Below, piece after piece: positions 32,854-45,951 of a stretch of DNA of 64,000 nt. Under the pieces are notes generated by a model. That model did no database searches and was not told the origin of the DNA. It was given only the letters and a program-made list of their open reading frames with translations. Both the position numbers and the translations under genes were made by a program. This stretch comes from Wolfiporia cocos (Eukaryota; Basidiomycota; Agaricomycetes; Polyporales; Phaeolaceae). The stretch is taken from assembly GCA_029448655.1 (NCBI GenBank), contig JACCLO010000008.1:2480001-2544000 (forward strand), read 5' to 3'. Each line of letters begins with the position of its first letter. Within the stretch, counting starts at the first letter, position 1.

Positions 32854-35800
32854 ATGATCCACTCTATTCAGCTTCTGGCAGATATGTCTGCATCTGCATC
32901 GCCTGTACTCCCGCCCCTCGACGGTTCGCTATCTCTCATCCCTGGGCTCGTCGACTTCCATGCCGAGTCCAATTCCACCTCTCCGTTCTTTGTCTTCCCG
33001 TTCCCAGACTTGTCTTCTGATACGCTCGGAAGTATATCGTTCCTCGAGTTCGCTCAGGCAACCCACCGCGTCGCGCACTCCTTCAGGCCAGGACGGAAGG
33101 GCGAAGAGGGCGCCGTTGTCGCCATCATCGTGAACTGCGATACTCTGCTCTACCATGCGCTCGTCGCGGGTCTGATCCGTGCGGGGCTCGTCCCCTTCCC
33201 GATGTCCCCCCGCAACTCCGTGCCTGCAATAGCAAGCTTGATGGAGCATACGAGCTGCCATCGCATCGTCTCACAGCCCACCTTCGCCCCGTTCACTGAC
33301 GCGGTCCGGGAGAGCCTGCCGAGCGGGTTCGCCATGCACATCGACGACCTTCCCGCGCTCACGGACGTCTTCCCGACGCTCGCGCCCTCCTTCGACCCGC
33401 CGTGTGCCGTCCCGGGCCCTTACCCGCCGCCCGCGTGCGCAGCGTCGCCGTCGGACGTCGTGCTCTACCTGCACTCCTCAGGCTCCACCGGCTTCCCAAA
33501 GCCGATCCCGCACACGCACACGACGATCTTACACTGGTGCAGGATGCCCATCTTTGTGGAGTCGCGCAGGAAGGCGATACGGTGGGGGTGCATGGCGCTA
33601 CCGCCGTTCCACGTAATGGGGCTCTGCTCGCAGCTGTACGCGCCGCTCTTGTCCGGCCAGCCGACGTCGCTGTTCCCCCCGCGCGCGATTGTGTCAGCAC
33701 CCTCGGTCGTGCCAACCCCGCAGAACACAATTGAGACGGCGCGCAAGACAGGCTGCACGGCTATCGAGAGCGTCCCTGCTTTCGTCGAGGTAGGCTCTGG
33801 TTGTGTAGTATGCCTGTGATTGCTAAAAGTACTGTTTTCGCCAGGCGTGGACGCAGAACGAGGATGACGCGAAGTACCTTGCGTCTCTTCAGGCTCTTGT
33901 CAGTACCTGCATCACATTGCGCTGGTCGAGGGAGCTACTCACTTATCGCTCACGTCTTAGATATTTGCCGGCGGTCCGCTCTCCAGGGCGAATGGTGAGA
34001 AGCTCGTGGATAAAGGAGTGCGCCTGTTGGCGTGCTACGGTGCAACCGAATTTGGCCTGGTGACATGCGTGTTCGATGACGGCGTCGAAGAGCTGAGCCC
34101 TATTGGCAAGACGCGCGCCGACTGGGAATGGATGCAGCTTCCGCGAGAGTGTATGCCTCGCTGGGTGCCTCAGGGAGACGGGACATTCGAGCTGCAGATG
34201 TTGGTGCGTGCCAAAATGTAACGATGTAGCCGCTCGAAGTATACTGAGGTATGGCGTGCATGTGCGTGCAGACGTGCGAGACACACCAGCCTTGCATCGA
34301 GAATTTGCCAAATGGGGAGCGTGGCTTTGCCACATCCGACCTTTGGGAACCACATCCGACCAAGCCTGGTCTCTGGCGAATGTACGTCGCAGTCAATATG
34401 ATTGGAAAATAAAGTCTGATGTCGCATATAAAAGTGTCGGGCGTGCTGACGATGTCATCGTACTCGGATCAGGTGCGTTGCCCCTGGCATCGCCCGAGGG
34501 TGGTTGCTAACTTCGATTCAGGTGAGAAGACGGTACCAATCCTTCAGGAGAATCACATTGGCGTGCACCCATGGGTCGCGGGTGCTGTTATGTTTGGCCG
34601 CGGCTACCAGCAGGTGGGCATTCTGGTTGAGCCGAAGGAAGGCCACAAGGTGGCAAGGGGAGACGAGGCTACAGTTGTGAAGTTCCGGAATGCGATTTGG
34701 TAGGCTTACCTCTACATCATTGAAAACGTGCTGTTCATCTCGATTCAGGCAAAATGTCGAGGAGGCCAACCACCTCGCACCCACCTTCTCGCGCATCTGG
34801 AAGGAGATGATCCTGGTGTCGGACCCTGAACGCCCGTTCATTCGCACTGCTAAAGGGATCATCCAGCGGAAGAAGACGCTGGAGCTGTATCAGCAGGATA
34901 TCGAACAACTGTGTGTTACGCCGATTGAGAGCCATCTCATAGCGCTCATTTGCCATGGACAGGTACCAAACAGTCGAAGAAAGCAGAGACTCACATGGTG
35001 TTGCGCCTCCGCCGTCCTGGAATGCAAGCGACATCCAGGCTTGGCTGCTAGAGCACGCCACCGCCATCAGCAACGAGAAACGCCCTACGGTTGATCGCGA
35101 TCTGTTTGACCAAGGTTTTGACAGGTGGGCATCCCCAACCTCTTGTAGATTTGAATAACACTCAACTCTTTCAGTCTGAGCGCGACCTTCCTGCGAAACC
35201 GCATCATTGGCGCCCTGCGGGAATCGACCGACCCCGCGATTAACGACGCTGCAACACGCGTGAGCCAGAACTTCGTCTTTCAGTATCCGACGCTCGTCGC
35301 GCTCGCCGCCGCCGTAGAGGCCCTCGTCGCTCATTCAGACGCGCGGTCGTCGTCATCGGTGTATTCTCCCACTGCTGGAATCGACGCCATGGTAGCCAAA
35401 TATGCAGCGAAACTGCCCGCTAGGCCCGAGGGACTCAGGAGTTGGAAGGACGAGGGCGCCGTCGTCCTCCTCACGGGCACGACTGGCAGTCTAGGGGCGC
35501 ATATTCTGACGTTGCTGCTCGCAGATGAGCGCGTAAAGCGCGTTTATGCGCTGAACCGCGGGTTGAAAGTCGTTGAGCGCCAGCGCGGTGCGTTCGAGAA
35601 TGCTGGTCTCCCTGTCGCACTGTTGGACGGCCAAAAGCTGGTCCTCCTTTCTGGCGACTTGAGCCGCGAGGACTTCGAATTGGATAAGCAGGTTTTGAAC
35701 GAGGTTTGTGGCTGCGCTCGCAAGCCTGAGAAATGAACTGACGGCCCATATAGGTCGCGGCGTCGGTGACCCACATTGTACACAACGCATGGAGGGTAGA

Positions 35801-36807
35801 CTTCAACCTGGCGTTGGCCTCGTTCGAGACACACATAGCCGCTGCAGTCCGGCTCCTCGCTCTAGCACCCAGCGCACACTATGTGTTCACCTCTTCCGTC
35901 TCCATCGCCGCCGGCTGGCGTGCAGCTAACGGGCGCGGTCCGGTCCCAGAGAGGCCTCTTCATAACTCCGCTGTGGCGGCAAAGACCTCTGGGTACGGGA
36001 TGTCGAAGTATGTGGTCGAGGAAGTATGTGTGCGCTACATTCCAGGCGGCCATGATTAACTTGATGGCAATCACAGGTCCTCGCCAAGGCATATGATGCT
36101 GGTTTGCGGACGACCTCGTTGAGGATCGGACAGATCTCTGGCTCGTCAAGAAGCGGTGCGTGGAACGCGACTGACTGGGTGCCGAGCATCATCAAATCGA
36201 GTGTCGCCTTGGGAGCCCTGCCTGAGCTGGATGGGGTGTGTCTATTCTTCTGGTGCATTGTGATGTGGACTTAGCTGACGGGGTCATTCGTTGTGTAGGT
36301 TGTCTCGTGGCTCCCAATGGACTCCGTAGCAGGAGCGACTGTGGACGTGATGTTGGGCTCTAAAGCACCAGATCTCATCAATGTTGTGCACCCACGGCCT
36401 GTGATGTGGCGCGCAGTGGCAAGTGCCGTAAATGAAGAGCTGGGTAGAAATTTGGAGCTTATTCCTCTCGGAGAATGGGTGAAACGGCTGGAGGATGCAG
36501 CAAGTGGTGCATCTGCCCATGACCTGGAGACTATTGTAAGTTCTTTGTCCCGTGGAAAAGCGCAATTATTCACTAGCACTTCATGCAGCCGGGGATCAAA
36601 CTGCTAGAGTACTTCCAAAGCCTGGTTGTGCTAGAGAAGGAGGCACGTGAGGCACAGGTCGGCGAGTTTGAAGTCGGCGGTCTTCCAGTATTCCAGACGA
36701 CCCAAGCGCAAAGCGTTAGCCGAACGCTCGCAGAGCTTTTGCCTCTGGGCGACAAAGATGCAAGATTATGGGTGAAGTACTGGCATCAAGTCAGGTTCCT
36801 TGTATGA
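32854..36807 (+). CDS. NRPS-like adenylate-forming reductase (A-T-R), 1,098 aa, 13 exons
   Basis: Exons: 32854-33789, 33845-33898, 33961-34203, 34272-34381, 34435-34472, 34522-34699, 34749-34910, 34963-35124, 35175-35703, 35754-36023, 36077-36235, 36299-36535, 36589-36807. All 3,297 nt join in frame. The adenylation domain (about 20-560) has core A3 YLHSSGSTGFPKP (205-217), then FAGGPLS and CYGATEFG. The thiolation domain has GFDSLS with phosphopantetheine-attachment Ser628. The reductase domain (about 720-1098) has TGTTGSLGAH with G729-x2-G732-x2-G735 and the YGMSK pair Tyr885/Lys889. It is predicted to activate a carboxylic acid as AMP-ester, load it on the carrier and release it as an aldehyde or alcohol with NADPH, like alpha-aminoadipate and basidiomycete aryl-acid reductases. 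There is no condensation domain. An alternative start is Met at 32884. It is the only intact gene in the palindrome spacer. Confidence 0.92.
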
Positions 36808-37495
36808 AATGGCTGTTGATTTCTTCATGTAGTCGAATCCCTCTTTTTGTGAGGTCTATTGATGTTTCTATAGTAGGTGGTTACGAATTCATTAATATGA
36901 AGTGGTTTCGGATCCATGGGTGCGGGAACGCGTTGAGCGGCTGTGACCGCACGCGGTGATGACGTTCGTGACCAGTTTAGTCCCGGCCCGAATGTCCGCA
37001 AATTCAGAGTTCGTGAGCCCGTGTCCGCGCTATTATATAGTTTCGTGCCCAGACGGTAAACGCCGACGGAGTTTACCGTCTGTGCACGAGACTAGCTAAT
37101 CACGCAGCGATTGCCGCGATATGGAATATTTGGCTTTGTTAGGATCCAAAGCCGTTGGTAAACAAGCACCCAAATCTGGCTATCTGCAGCACAGTTGTTT
37201 ATTTACACTGTTATTAAATCCTTATGCACCTATTACTCGGGTGAATCTAGCTTCTGTCGCCATTATAAGATAGGTAGGTAGACCCTTCAACGATTGGTCA
37301 TAACGTTGTCACCAAGTGCAGTGTGTCTCCGCTATTAATCGCACTCCTGACGAAGCAGCGGCACGCCAAATTTCTCAAATCTATTCAGAGAAGAGCCCCT
37401 TGATATCACAGCATCTACGCCACTGTCTGTTCGACTCTGCGGTCCCTCGGACACTCATCGTACTCTGAAACATTGATTTCGTCCTGCGGATAATC
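36808..37495. other. Junction between the reductase gene and the right arm
   Basis: Contains a strong hairpin (37038-37094) and, at about 37113-37480, a diverged partial copy of the repeat that flanks BUB3 and gene A (GGCTTTGTTAGGATCCAAAG is shared). A short match to about 23695-23715 (GAGCCCGTGTCCGCGCTATT) lies at 37016-37035. No gene is seen. Confidence 0.5.
37038..37094. repeat. Hairpin: 24-bp inverted repeat with 9-bp loop
   Basis: 37038-37061 pairs with 37071-37094 with two mismatches, around loop GCCGACGGA. The core stem is CAGACGGTAAAC against GTTTACCGTCTG. It lies 231 bp after the stop codon of the reductase gene and about 400 bp before the right arm. Confidence 0.85.
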
Positions 37496-39826
37496 GATTC
37501 TATTCATCCTCTGTACCAAAACCATCCCGATACCTATCTCGACGAACTCCTGTTCTGGCTGGCCTTCATGATATCATGATATCTGCACTGCAACGAAACC
37601 TGCGGGAAATGTGACATGTTTGGATTCAGGAAAACGCTCAAGACGATGGCATACAGGTGCCGCCGCGACGTTCGGAGCTCGCCAGGCTGGGTGTCAAGCA
37701 CATCATCAAGTCTTCTGCCGTGATCAGAAATGAGGCGTTGAGGTGGAATGGACAGCAAGAGAAGCTGCGCGTAAACAAATGTGGCGAACAACGTAGCGTT
37801 TCGCAGAGCGATTTCGGCTAATACCTGTGGTAGATGGACGGCACGTGTCCGCACTGTGCGCACTGCTCCGTTTCTGCCTGCGCGGAGCTCCTGTACGCTG
37901 TCTTTGGATCACCTCGATTAGGTATGTACACACATTCGCAAGTGTCAGCATTGAGCGAGTTCAGCTGATAGCACCCCTTCAGGTAGGCCGACCTGCCTCA
38001 TCTGACAATCACCACCTCCGCCACATGATGCCGTATTAGCGGCACGCTGCTGGTCTGGTCGCAGGTTTGGAGGTCAATCAGGTCAATTTGCGAAATCATG
38101 TGGCCGAGACTCTCACTTTAGCATATCTGCGCTTGATCGCGTTTTGTGGCGGCTCGCGCTACCACTAGTTCCGTGGCGCACTGCAATACTATTTGAGATT
38201 TGAGTACCGATCTGCCATCTATTCAATTGGCTTTGGCCGAATGAGACATGTGGCTACCATACATGGCTCAAAATGCACCTTCATGGTGAAAGCTGTTAGT
38301 TGCTCCTGCTCCTAATGCACCTTTGACACAGGATCTCCAGAAATGGCACTAAAAATGTTTCTCAAGCCTGCTCTGGGGTCTCTCATATCACAGCACTCAC
38401 GTCTCTGTCGGCTGGTCTCTGCGAGTCCTCGGATACCCATGTCACTTTGAAACATAGAACTCGTCTCGTGGAAGATCCATCGTTCAGCGGTGCTGTTGCA
38501 AAGTCATGAGCACAGCGCCTCGTCTAGACCGTGCAAGCCAGCAGCTCCACCTCTCTTTGGCTCCTACACCCGTCCGGGTCTCAACCTCGGGAACTCAATC
38601 TTCCACTGGAATGATCTACAGACGTTCCGGTAACAATTCCGATTTGCTGCGTTTACGACCCAATCGAGAGCCTATGGCTGTCACTAGTACTGCAAATCGA
38701 GGCCTTGAGACACCGCCTGGTGCAACCACTCCGATTGAGCCCGTACAATGGAGGAGCCATACAGGGAAGTGCAGGCGAGGCGCTCGCAATCGGCGTGTAT
38801 TGACGTTGGGATTGGCCAGGTTAGCCGCACACTGACAACTGGCTAGCATTGACGCGCGAAACCAATCTTTTACTGCCACAAAGGCTAGAATGAGAATGTG
38901 ACACAATCCAGAAGTGTTGACATTGGTCGTATGGCCGGAGCTTCCGATGATTAGTGTACTAATATAGAAGCGCTGGAGCAGGACTAGGATGGCATAGTTG
39001 TCCGGTCAGGCTATCCTCCGGGTGTAATTTTTCCTGCAGCCCAGCCCAAGATTTTGCGAAGCTACCATCTATTTTCCCAGCACGCTCCTCCGCAGCGCCG
39101 CATCGCTTTCGGGACCGTGTATTCCCGCTACCGTTACTTCTGGTGTCCTTGGAAAAGCTGTACGTGCCATAAAACGAGCCTCAGCATTCCCGCCAGGTTC
39201 CCACGAAACTCGGTGCGTCACATCTACTGGGTTGCATCTCCTCCATGACGGTCTGGCGACTGCCAAACTATTTATGAGGCAGCGAGAGTTGACTCCGACG
39301 AAAAGTCGTGGTCAGAGAGCGGACTCTGTGGTTTGTTTCATCTCCGTCTAGCAGTGCGTGCCAGGTTGCGTGAAGAATGTGACCGATCGCAAGGATAGTG
39401 CCACGCGAGAACGAGTGATAACGGACGATGATACCACGATAGCTATACTTCTTGACACGGACCATTTTATTCATTTGCTAGTAGGGTATGTATGCGGCAC
39501 AATGCAAATCATGCCTGTAAAGCATGGTGATTGCACTACGTGAGGACTACACTGGCGAGGGTGAGAACAAACACGATGAAGACGTGCATCAAGATGTGGA
39601 AAACGGAAAATGGCTAGGGGCTACAGTGTGGAGTGGTAGATTCGTGTCCGTATGACGTCCATGAAGTCTTATAGATATCATTGGGTATTCGTATAGTGTT
39701 GGCGAGTGGTCCGTGCAAAGCCAACTAGGAACATTAGTGACGATCAATTCAAAGGTATATGCATGACTGCGATCGTTGCGGTCATGGTGAATGATTCGGG
39801 TTGAGAGAATGATAGCATGCAACATC
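37496..39826. repeat. 3'-flank repeat downstream of gene C
   Basis: Inverted copy of 27253-29388. It differs from the left copy by scattered substitutions and by the 150-bp presence/absence segment at 38105-38254. No gene is called. Confidence 0.6.
38105..38254. mobile_element. 150-bp right-arm-specific insertion between CATGTGGC direct repeats
   Basis: The left arm has one CATGTGGC (reverse complement of 28806-28813) in continuous sequence. The right arm has CATGTGGC at 38097-38104 and again at 38247-38254 with unrelated DNA between. This is either an insertion with an 8-bp target-site duplication or a deletion in the left arm across the repeat. No terminal inverted repeats are evident, so the element type is open. 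Confidence 0.45.
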
Positions 39827-42158
39827 CTATCGGACATAGTCCTGGAACTGCGTCCCGAGGTCCTACGTAATGGTTAGCATATAGCTCAAATAAAATCATA
39901 TCATTTACAACGATACTCACCAACTTCTCCTGGCTACCAAGCTGGTGTCACGCACAAAATGGAACAAAATCACCCCATGTTGATCAATGTTGATGAGAAA
40001 CGATTAACTCACCTGTGGGTCCTGGTATTCGAACAGCTCAGGGAAGGACCCCATCTCGACTTCTCCCTTCGGCTTGTGGCATCGCAGCCACCGCTTCCGC
40101 CACGACTTGTACTTGCACCTCACCTCGTAGTTGCGGTAGCTGCACCCGCCGAGCATCAGCGTCCTGTAATATCTGGAAGAACGAACAAGGACACCCGACG
40201 CACCTGATCTTAGTCAGAATCTCCGCAAGTGTGGCGTTCGGCTGCCTGCGCAGCTGCTTGACCAGTGCCTGTAGAACATAAGATATGGCATGGCGGGAGG
40301 CGAAGTGATTATCGGCTCACCCGTGTCATCGACACGCCCTGCGGATCCTCCCAATCGAGCTGCCTGTCTGCGCACGCCGCGATCGAGATCTGCGTATGAT
40401 CGGGCCGCGTTAGTCACACACAACGATACACAGGAGCAATGACGATCGAGATAAAGCGAGATGTGCGGCCGAAGTGGCTTAGAGCCACGGAGATAGGAGT
40501 AAGGAAAGACGAGGGGAAGAGGAGAAAAGGACGCACCACATGCGGCTTCTCCGTCGGGCTTGCGAGACAGTGCCCGTCGCACTCGCGCACAGTCGATGTC
40601 GGCGACGTGCACTGCGGGATGACGATCTCGAACGCGGTCTTCAGTCGGAGTGACATCTGCCTGATGAGGCTCTTGTTCTTCCCCTTGCTATTGTCCAAGC
40701 TCTTCAGCTTCTCCATTTCCTTGCCCTTCTTCTCCCTGCTCTTCTCCTCCTTGCTCTTCTCGCCTTTCTTCTCGCCCCTCTCCTCCTCCTTGCTCCTCCA
40801 CTTCCCCTTCGGTGGCTGTGGCTGCGTATACGTCCTTGGCAACGGCGGCGGCTCCACGGCGGTCCTGGTCGACGCGTCCAAGTACTCCGTCGGCGTCCTC
40901 CTAAGCGAGAGGCTGCGCTGCAGCTGCGCGCTCGTCTTGCGGAGTGGCCGCCCGAGCGTCTTCATCACGTCCGTGAGCGTCGGCACGCGTGTGAGTACGG
41001 GCGGTGGAGTCGGCTTGCGCGGGGTGAGCGGCGTCGCGCCCTTCCGCACTGCACAGATGGTCAGGATGCGCGGGTCAGCAGAGACAGGGAAAGCACACAC
41101 CGACGCCCTCCCATCGCGAGCGCAGCTTCCGCTCCCCGTTCGCAACCCACGGCAGGTAGATCGTGTTGCACCGGTAGTGCTCCAGGTCTGTGGCGCGGCG
41201 CGGTCAGTGGATCAGTGGTGCGCACACACAGCGCGCGACTCACCGAGCAGCGTGCCCGAGTGGCACGAGTCGAGGATTGCCTGTGTAGCGGGTCAGCTGC
41301 GTGCACGGGCAGTGCGAGGGGACGGGGAAATGCACGCACCGTCAGATAGGCGCCGGCTGGGAGGGGGTCGACGAGGAGCTTTCGTAAGTCCTGTGAGCGC
41401 GTGTGTGTCGGTGTCAGTGTCATGCGGTGGTAGGGCAGGTGAGACTCACATTGTCGACGATGAGCTTGTCTCGGTCGTCCAGGCCGCCGTGGTCCATCGG
41501 GAGGATGACTACGTGTCGCGGGGTCAGCGAATTTTAGCGGAAGGAGAAGAGGTGGGGTATGATTAGCATCGGATGGTGTGAGGAGGAACCATAACGCACC
41601 CTCGTCCTGCCCGTCCTCCTCGCTGTGCTCCAAGCACACGATCTGATCCGAGTGCCCGGAGACTGTCCCGGCCCGCGTCAATCAGCATCGTCTACACACA
41701 CGATCGACGGCGCACACTCACATAGGAACACAAAGTGGTCGCCCGGCCGCGCGCCCTGTACCAATCTGCGAATCTGGTACTTCTGTACACTCCGTGCTGT
41801 CAGCGGCGGCACAGAAGGGAGCGAGAGCGAGAGTCGACGCACAATGTTGACGTTCGTTGGCTGCAGATGCGGCTCTCCTGCCCCGTCGCACATGATGACC
41901 ACGTCCTCCTCCGCGTACGCGAACTGCTCTGCTCGTCGTCCGTCAGTGCGTGCGCACACCCGCGGCGGCGGGAGGCGAAGCAGGGGAAGACGCACCGATG
42001 AGCAGCCTCTTGAATGCCTTAACGTCATTGCGCGGGCCCCGGAGCGGGTCGTACCCCGTCCCCTTGGGCGACATGTCCGTGTGGTAGTTGATCCCGATGA
42101 GGAGCGCCTTGCGCTGGCAGCATGCGCGTGTGCGCGTGCGCGGCCCATACTTCACCAT
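39827..42158 (-). CDS. Metacaspase-like cysteine peptidase C (peptidase C14), 478 aa, 14 exons
   Basis: Minus-strand exons: 42158-41996, 41928-41843, 41782-41722, 41662-41600, 41508-41450, 41390-41340, 41280-41244, 41187-41101, 41048-40537, 40389-40321, 40268-40204, 40139-40013, 39941-39921, 39862-39827. The 1,437 nt are in frame. It is the arm partner of B, with His107 in FSGHSDQ and Cys167 in LDSCHSGTLL. Its linker exon (203-373) is the shortest of the A-D group (171 residues against 178 in B and 194 in A) because of shorter Ser/Thr and Lys/Glu runs. The p10 part begins ISIAACADRQLDWED at 374. Coding indels relative to B are multiples of three, and no frame is broken, which argues for selection on the protein. 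It is divergent from gene D. Confidence 0.9.
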
Positions 42159-42263
42159 CGTCGCTCAGCGCCGTGCACTATCTTGTGCGTCTTGTGCTGA
42201 TGTGTGAACCAAGAATGGGAGAGGGCGAGGCGGGGCGGGCGGGTAGTGAGCGGGTGGGGGGCC

Positions 42264-42296
42264 GATAGGCCGCTATCCGGGGTAGGTGTATATATG
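42264..42296 (-). promoter_or_regulatory. Core promoter of gene C: TATA box plus GATAG/CTATC dyad
   Basis: TATATAT at 42289-42295 and GATAGGCCGCTATC at 42264-42277, about 105-140 bp upstream of the start codon. Confidence 0.6.
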
Positions 42297-42681
42297 CATC
42301 TGCAGTCGACCATACGAGCCGTGGCGGTGAAAGTCCCCATTCCTTGCATATGACCGGATGTTCTTTCGAACACGAGAGCAGGTCCACGACCGAGTCAGTG
42401 ACGGGGTCGCAACAGGGCTGAGATCTGCGATGCGACTGCGGGCAGCCCCGGAGGACCGGAAGGCTAGCTGCCACCTAATCTGTTTGGGGCGGTGCATGCA
42501 ACTTGGCGTCGTTGGAGAACTCGAAGCGCTTCCGGGTGCGGTAATGTCGCAGTTGCACTCAACTCGACTTTTGCGGGTTCGCGCATTGAGGCGCTCGAGG
42601 ATGAGATGAGTTCGGCCATGCGTGGGGTCTGTGGACGAGGAATGGCAAGTTAGACAATATCCCTGCGGGCGTACGCCCGAG

Positions 42682-42711
42682 ACGCGTCCACGTGACAATA
42701 TCGCGACGCGT
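42682..42711 (-). promoter_or_regulatory. Distal ACGCGT-CACGTG-ACGCGT cassette of gene C
   Basis: ACGCGT at 42682-42687, CACGTG at 42689-42694 and ACGCGT at 42706-42711, about 525-555 bp upstream of gene C. Confidence 0.45.
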
Positions 42712-45700
42712 CACGTCGCCTACACTCGCGCTTGTTCTCTGCTGTGACGATCGGTCGTCACGGACTTCCTAGTACGGCAGGACCCAGTTCAGGCGCTGGA
42801 GTAACGGTACTAAGCAGGGGTAACGGGATTGGATGTTGGGACGGTTAGTCCAGCGGCTGCGCGTAGTGCAAGTTCCATTTTTACAATCCGTTATATCTGC
42901 TTTGAGTACGCCAGTAGACATTATTGCGTATTTACGGACTGGATTTATTAATAAGCTGCATGAGTATCTGTGTTTCACATTGTATTCCACTGAAGATACA
43001 CCGGTATCTCGAGTAGATTTCCAGGTGCCGTTGGATTGTAAGAACCAGGATGTCACGTTGTCAGGGAGGTACTCGCTATACCTATTTACTAAGAAAGACA
43101 AGCGTACTTGAGAGCTTTCAGCTAATACCAGGACCGGATCGACGGGCGCTACAACGACTTCGCAGTATCTGATGCGGTGTCCAATACCCGTTGCATGGCA
43201 TCTGAGCAATAAACAAGGGACATACGCTCGCGTGCTTACATTCCCGTAATTCATCATGCAGCTCTTTTGACGCCGCATCATCTCAAGGCGCATGCAGCAG
43301 CTCACTAGCGCGTATCCTCTGCCACACGTCTATCAAGGAGTACTTGCTCTGAGCTCTGAGGACTCACCACCGTTGCCATTCGTCATAAATGTTATTTTGC
43401 GGGATCATGATAATAGCGCGGATACGGGATCATGGACTTTGTCTTGGCAGGATTGCAGGTTCGTCTACACTAGGCGTACCTGTACATAATTTGGTGAATT
43501 TGGTAAAATACCCCGACCTGACTTAGACTTACGTATATGGACATGTGCTCACTTGCTAACAACACCACTCGCGCCATCAGATCTGAGATCGGACACGCGC
43601 CTCGGAGATCAATTGGACCAACCAATCGGCGGACTCGGATTCGGAGTCGCCACACTGCACGGTGCAGTCTACTGGCCTCCCGTCGGTGCGCACTCATGAG
43701 TTTGAGCACAGCGTATATGCACGCCGTGCGTGTATCGTGACGCTCGTAATATTGTGTGCGTAAGCGTGCCTATTCTCAAATATTCATGTTTTCGGACCGA
43801 AATTAAAACAGGGCGGCGTGCGTCCATACTGTACACACCGCTCTTCTGCCCTGACAGAGCCTCGATCCTACTGGAGGGGCAGCATGATTAGATGCGATGC
43901 CGAGCACATGCCGAGCAACACAGCCTTTGACGCCACCCAAGGAAGCCCCTCGTCCTATTCGACAGGTTCTACGCCCACCACAGCGCATCCCAGAAACATC
44001 GAGCCGGCGGCATGCGCGCGCCAACGATACTTCTGCGAGAAAAATCCCCTTGTCACCTCGCGCCGGCACGTGATACGAGTTCTGGCAGCACTCCGGCAGC
44101 TCGCACCTCCACCATGGCATGCCGCTCCGCCAAATACGCGCAGGGGGCAGACACCGAGTACTCCCGCGGTGACGTGCCAAGGGGGCACAGTCGCACATGA
44201 CTCCTCGCAGGGCTGTAGGGTTGATCCTGATTTTCGGCGGCGTTCTGGGCGAGGGTGCGTTTCAGCGCTGCTGGCTCGAAACACGCCACAGGCGCCGGCC
44301 ACTAGTGCACGGGGGCAACCGGTCGTTCCAGCACGAAGTGTCCATGGTCGTGGCGCCTCTGAGTCAGGATGCAAGCGTATTGGGACGACACACCCGCCTC
44401 GCTGGTAGGACGCGCACCGCCGAGATTAGGGAGCCGGCTACGGGCCTGGACTCTGCCGCTCATACCTCCAAGGTCCGGGAGCGCGGTCTCGCACCGGCGC
44501 GCACCGATCTTTACTTGCAATAGAAATAACAGCCTCCGCAGAATTGGCGCGTCTGTCTGCATTGTTTGGAGTCGATCGCTCGGATTGGCAGCGGGAGGGC
44601 GCTTGCGGGAGGGAACACGGGTACCGGGCGGTGGCGTGGCGGTGGCGTGCCAATATTCCATGTACCGGGCCGGCACCGCAATCGTCACAGTGAACTTTTC
44701 AGACGCAGGCGAAAATTTATGACATACCTGGACGAGGCCCAGACCAGGCTCAAGGCGCCCGCTGGTTCAGATTGAATAGCCGCCAGTTTGGAGGTATCAT
44801 AGGAGCACAGCCGCTCCAACCATGGGCGTCCGGGTAAGCTCTTGACGCGGTTCTCAGATCGACGAGAGGAGGATGGTGGGGCTGTGCTCATTACAACGGT
44901 GGGCGTCGTCGAATACCTGGCTCGCAATGAGGCGCGGAGGGGAAGCAGCGCGTTCGCAATCGCTACGACGAGTACACGGCGGGAAGAGCGCCACGACAGC
45001 CGCGGGCGCCGTTGGGCTCGGGTGGCGCAGGCGTCGTGCGCGCTGTGCATCTGATAAATCGACAATCTGGACCGTGGCGCACCTGGTGCATTGATTTTCG
45101 GGCTCCATGCCCCGCACCTCGCACCGCGGAAGCTTCGGGGAATGGAGGACATCGCATCCCTCCTGCGAAAGAACTATTACTGCGCTTGCACTTACACCGA
45201 TATGACGACCCCGCCCGCGCTGACCACACAGTGCCGGCGGCGCACTGCAAGGGTCGTGCGTGCGTGCGGACGCTTAGGGCCGAGGCGAATCGATGTGGCG
45301 TAGAGATGGGAAACGAGGAGTGGAGGCGGGAGGCAAGGGCATGTATCGATGAGGCGCTGCCCGATGCGGGATGGCCGCGCCGTGTGGCGTCGCATTGCGG
45401 AGTCGCATTGCGCGGCATCTCTCATTGGGTCCGGCGCGTGCACCCACGACGCCAAACAGCGCCATCACTCGACCTCATGGCCGTCGTCGGAACCGACACT
45501 AGCGTACATATACAGACAATAACAGCCGTTGCGATCGCCGGCCCTGGTGTCGTGCAATTCTGGGTGCGGGCTTTGCCTTGCGGCCGATTCCATGGCGATG
45601 ATTGTTAATTAACGGTTTTTTACAGCAACGGCTTTACTCGAGCGTGCGGTCCCTCGTCTGTTGTCCTGACGCTACGCAACGGGCGACTAGACGCTCCTCA

Positions 45701-45951
45701 TCAGAATCTGCAAAGTCGCTAGCGGTCGTGATTGCATGGCCATCATCTGGAAGGTGACCATAAGATGTTTTCCCTTAGTTTGTGGATACGGCGAGTACCT
45801 TCGTCAATAATGTGCCGTTTTTTGTTCGTTAAATCTAGTGGTGCCTGGAGATGTACTCGGGTCAGCCTGAGATGCCAGTCAACTGTGGCGCATGGATTGT
45901 AATCTAACAAAATGTTCAATGAAAATGCAATGTTTGACACAGGCGGAGTGC

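Noticed and set aside
28225..38835. Conserved 109-codon frame in both arms (28225-28554 minus, 38506-38835 plus)
   Set aside because: Conservation follows from the inverted duplication. The related outer copies (around 16.5 and 50.4 kb) are open in a different frame, so coding is unlikely.
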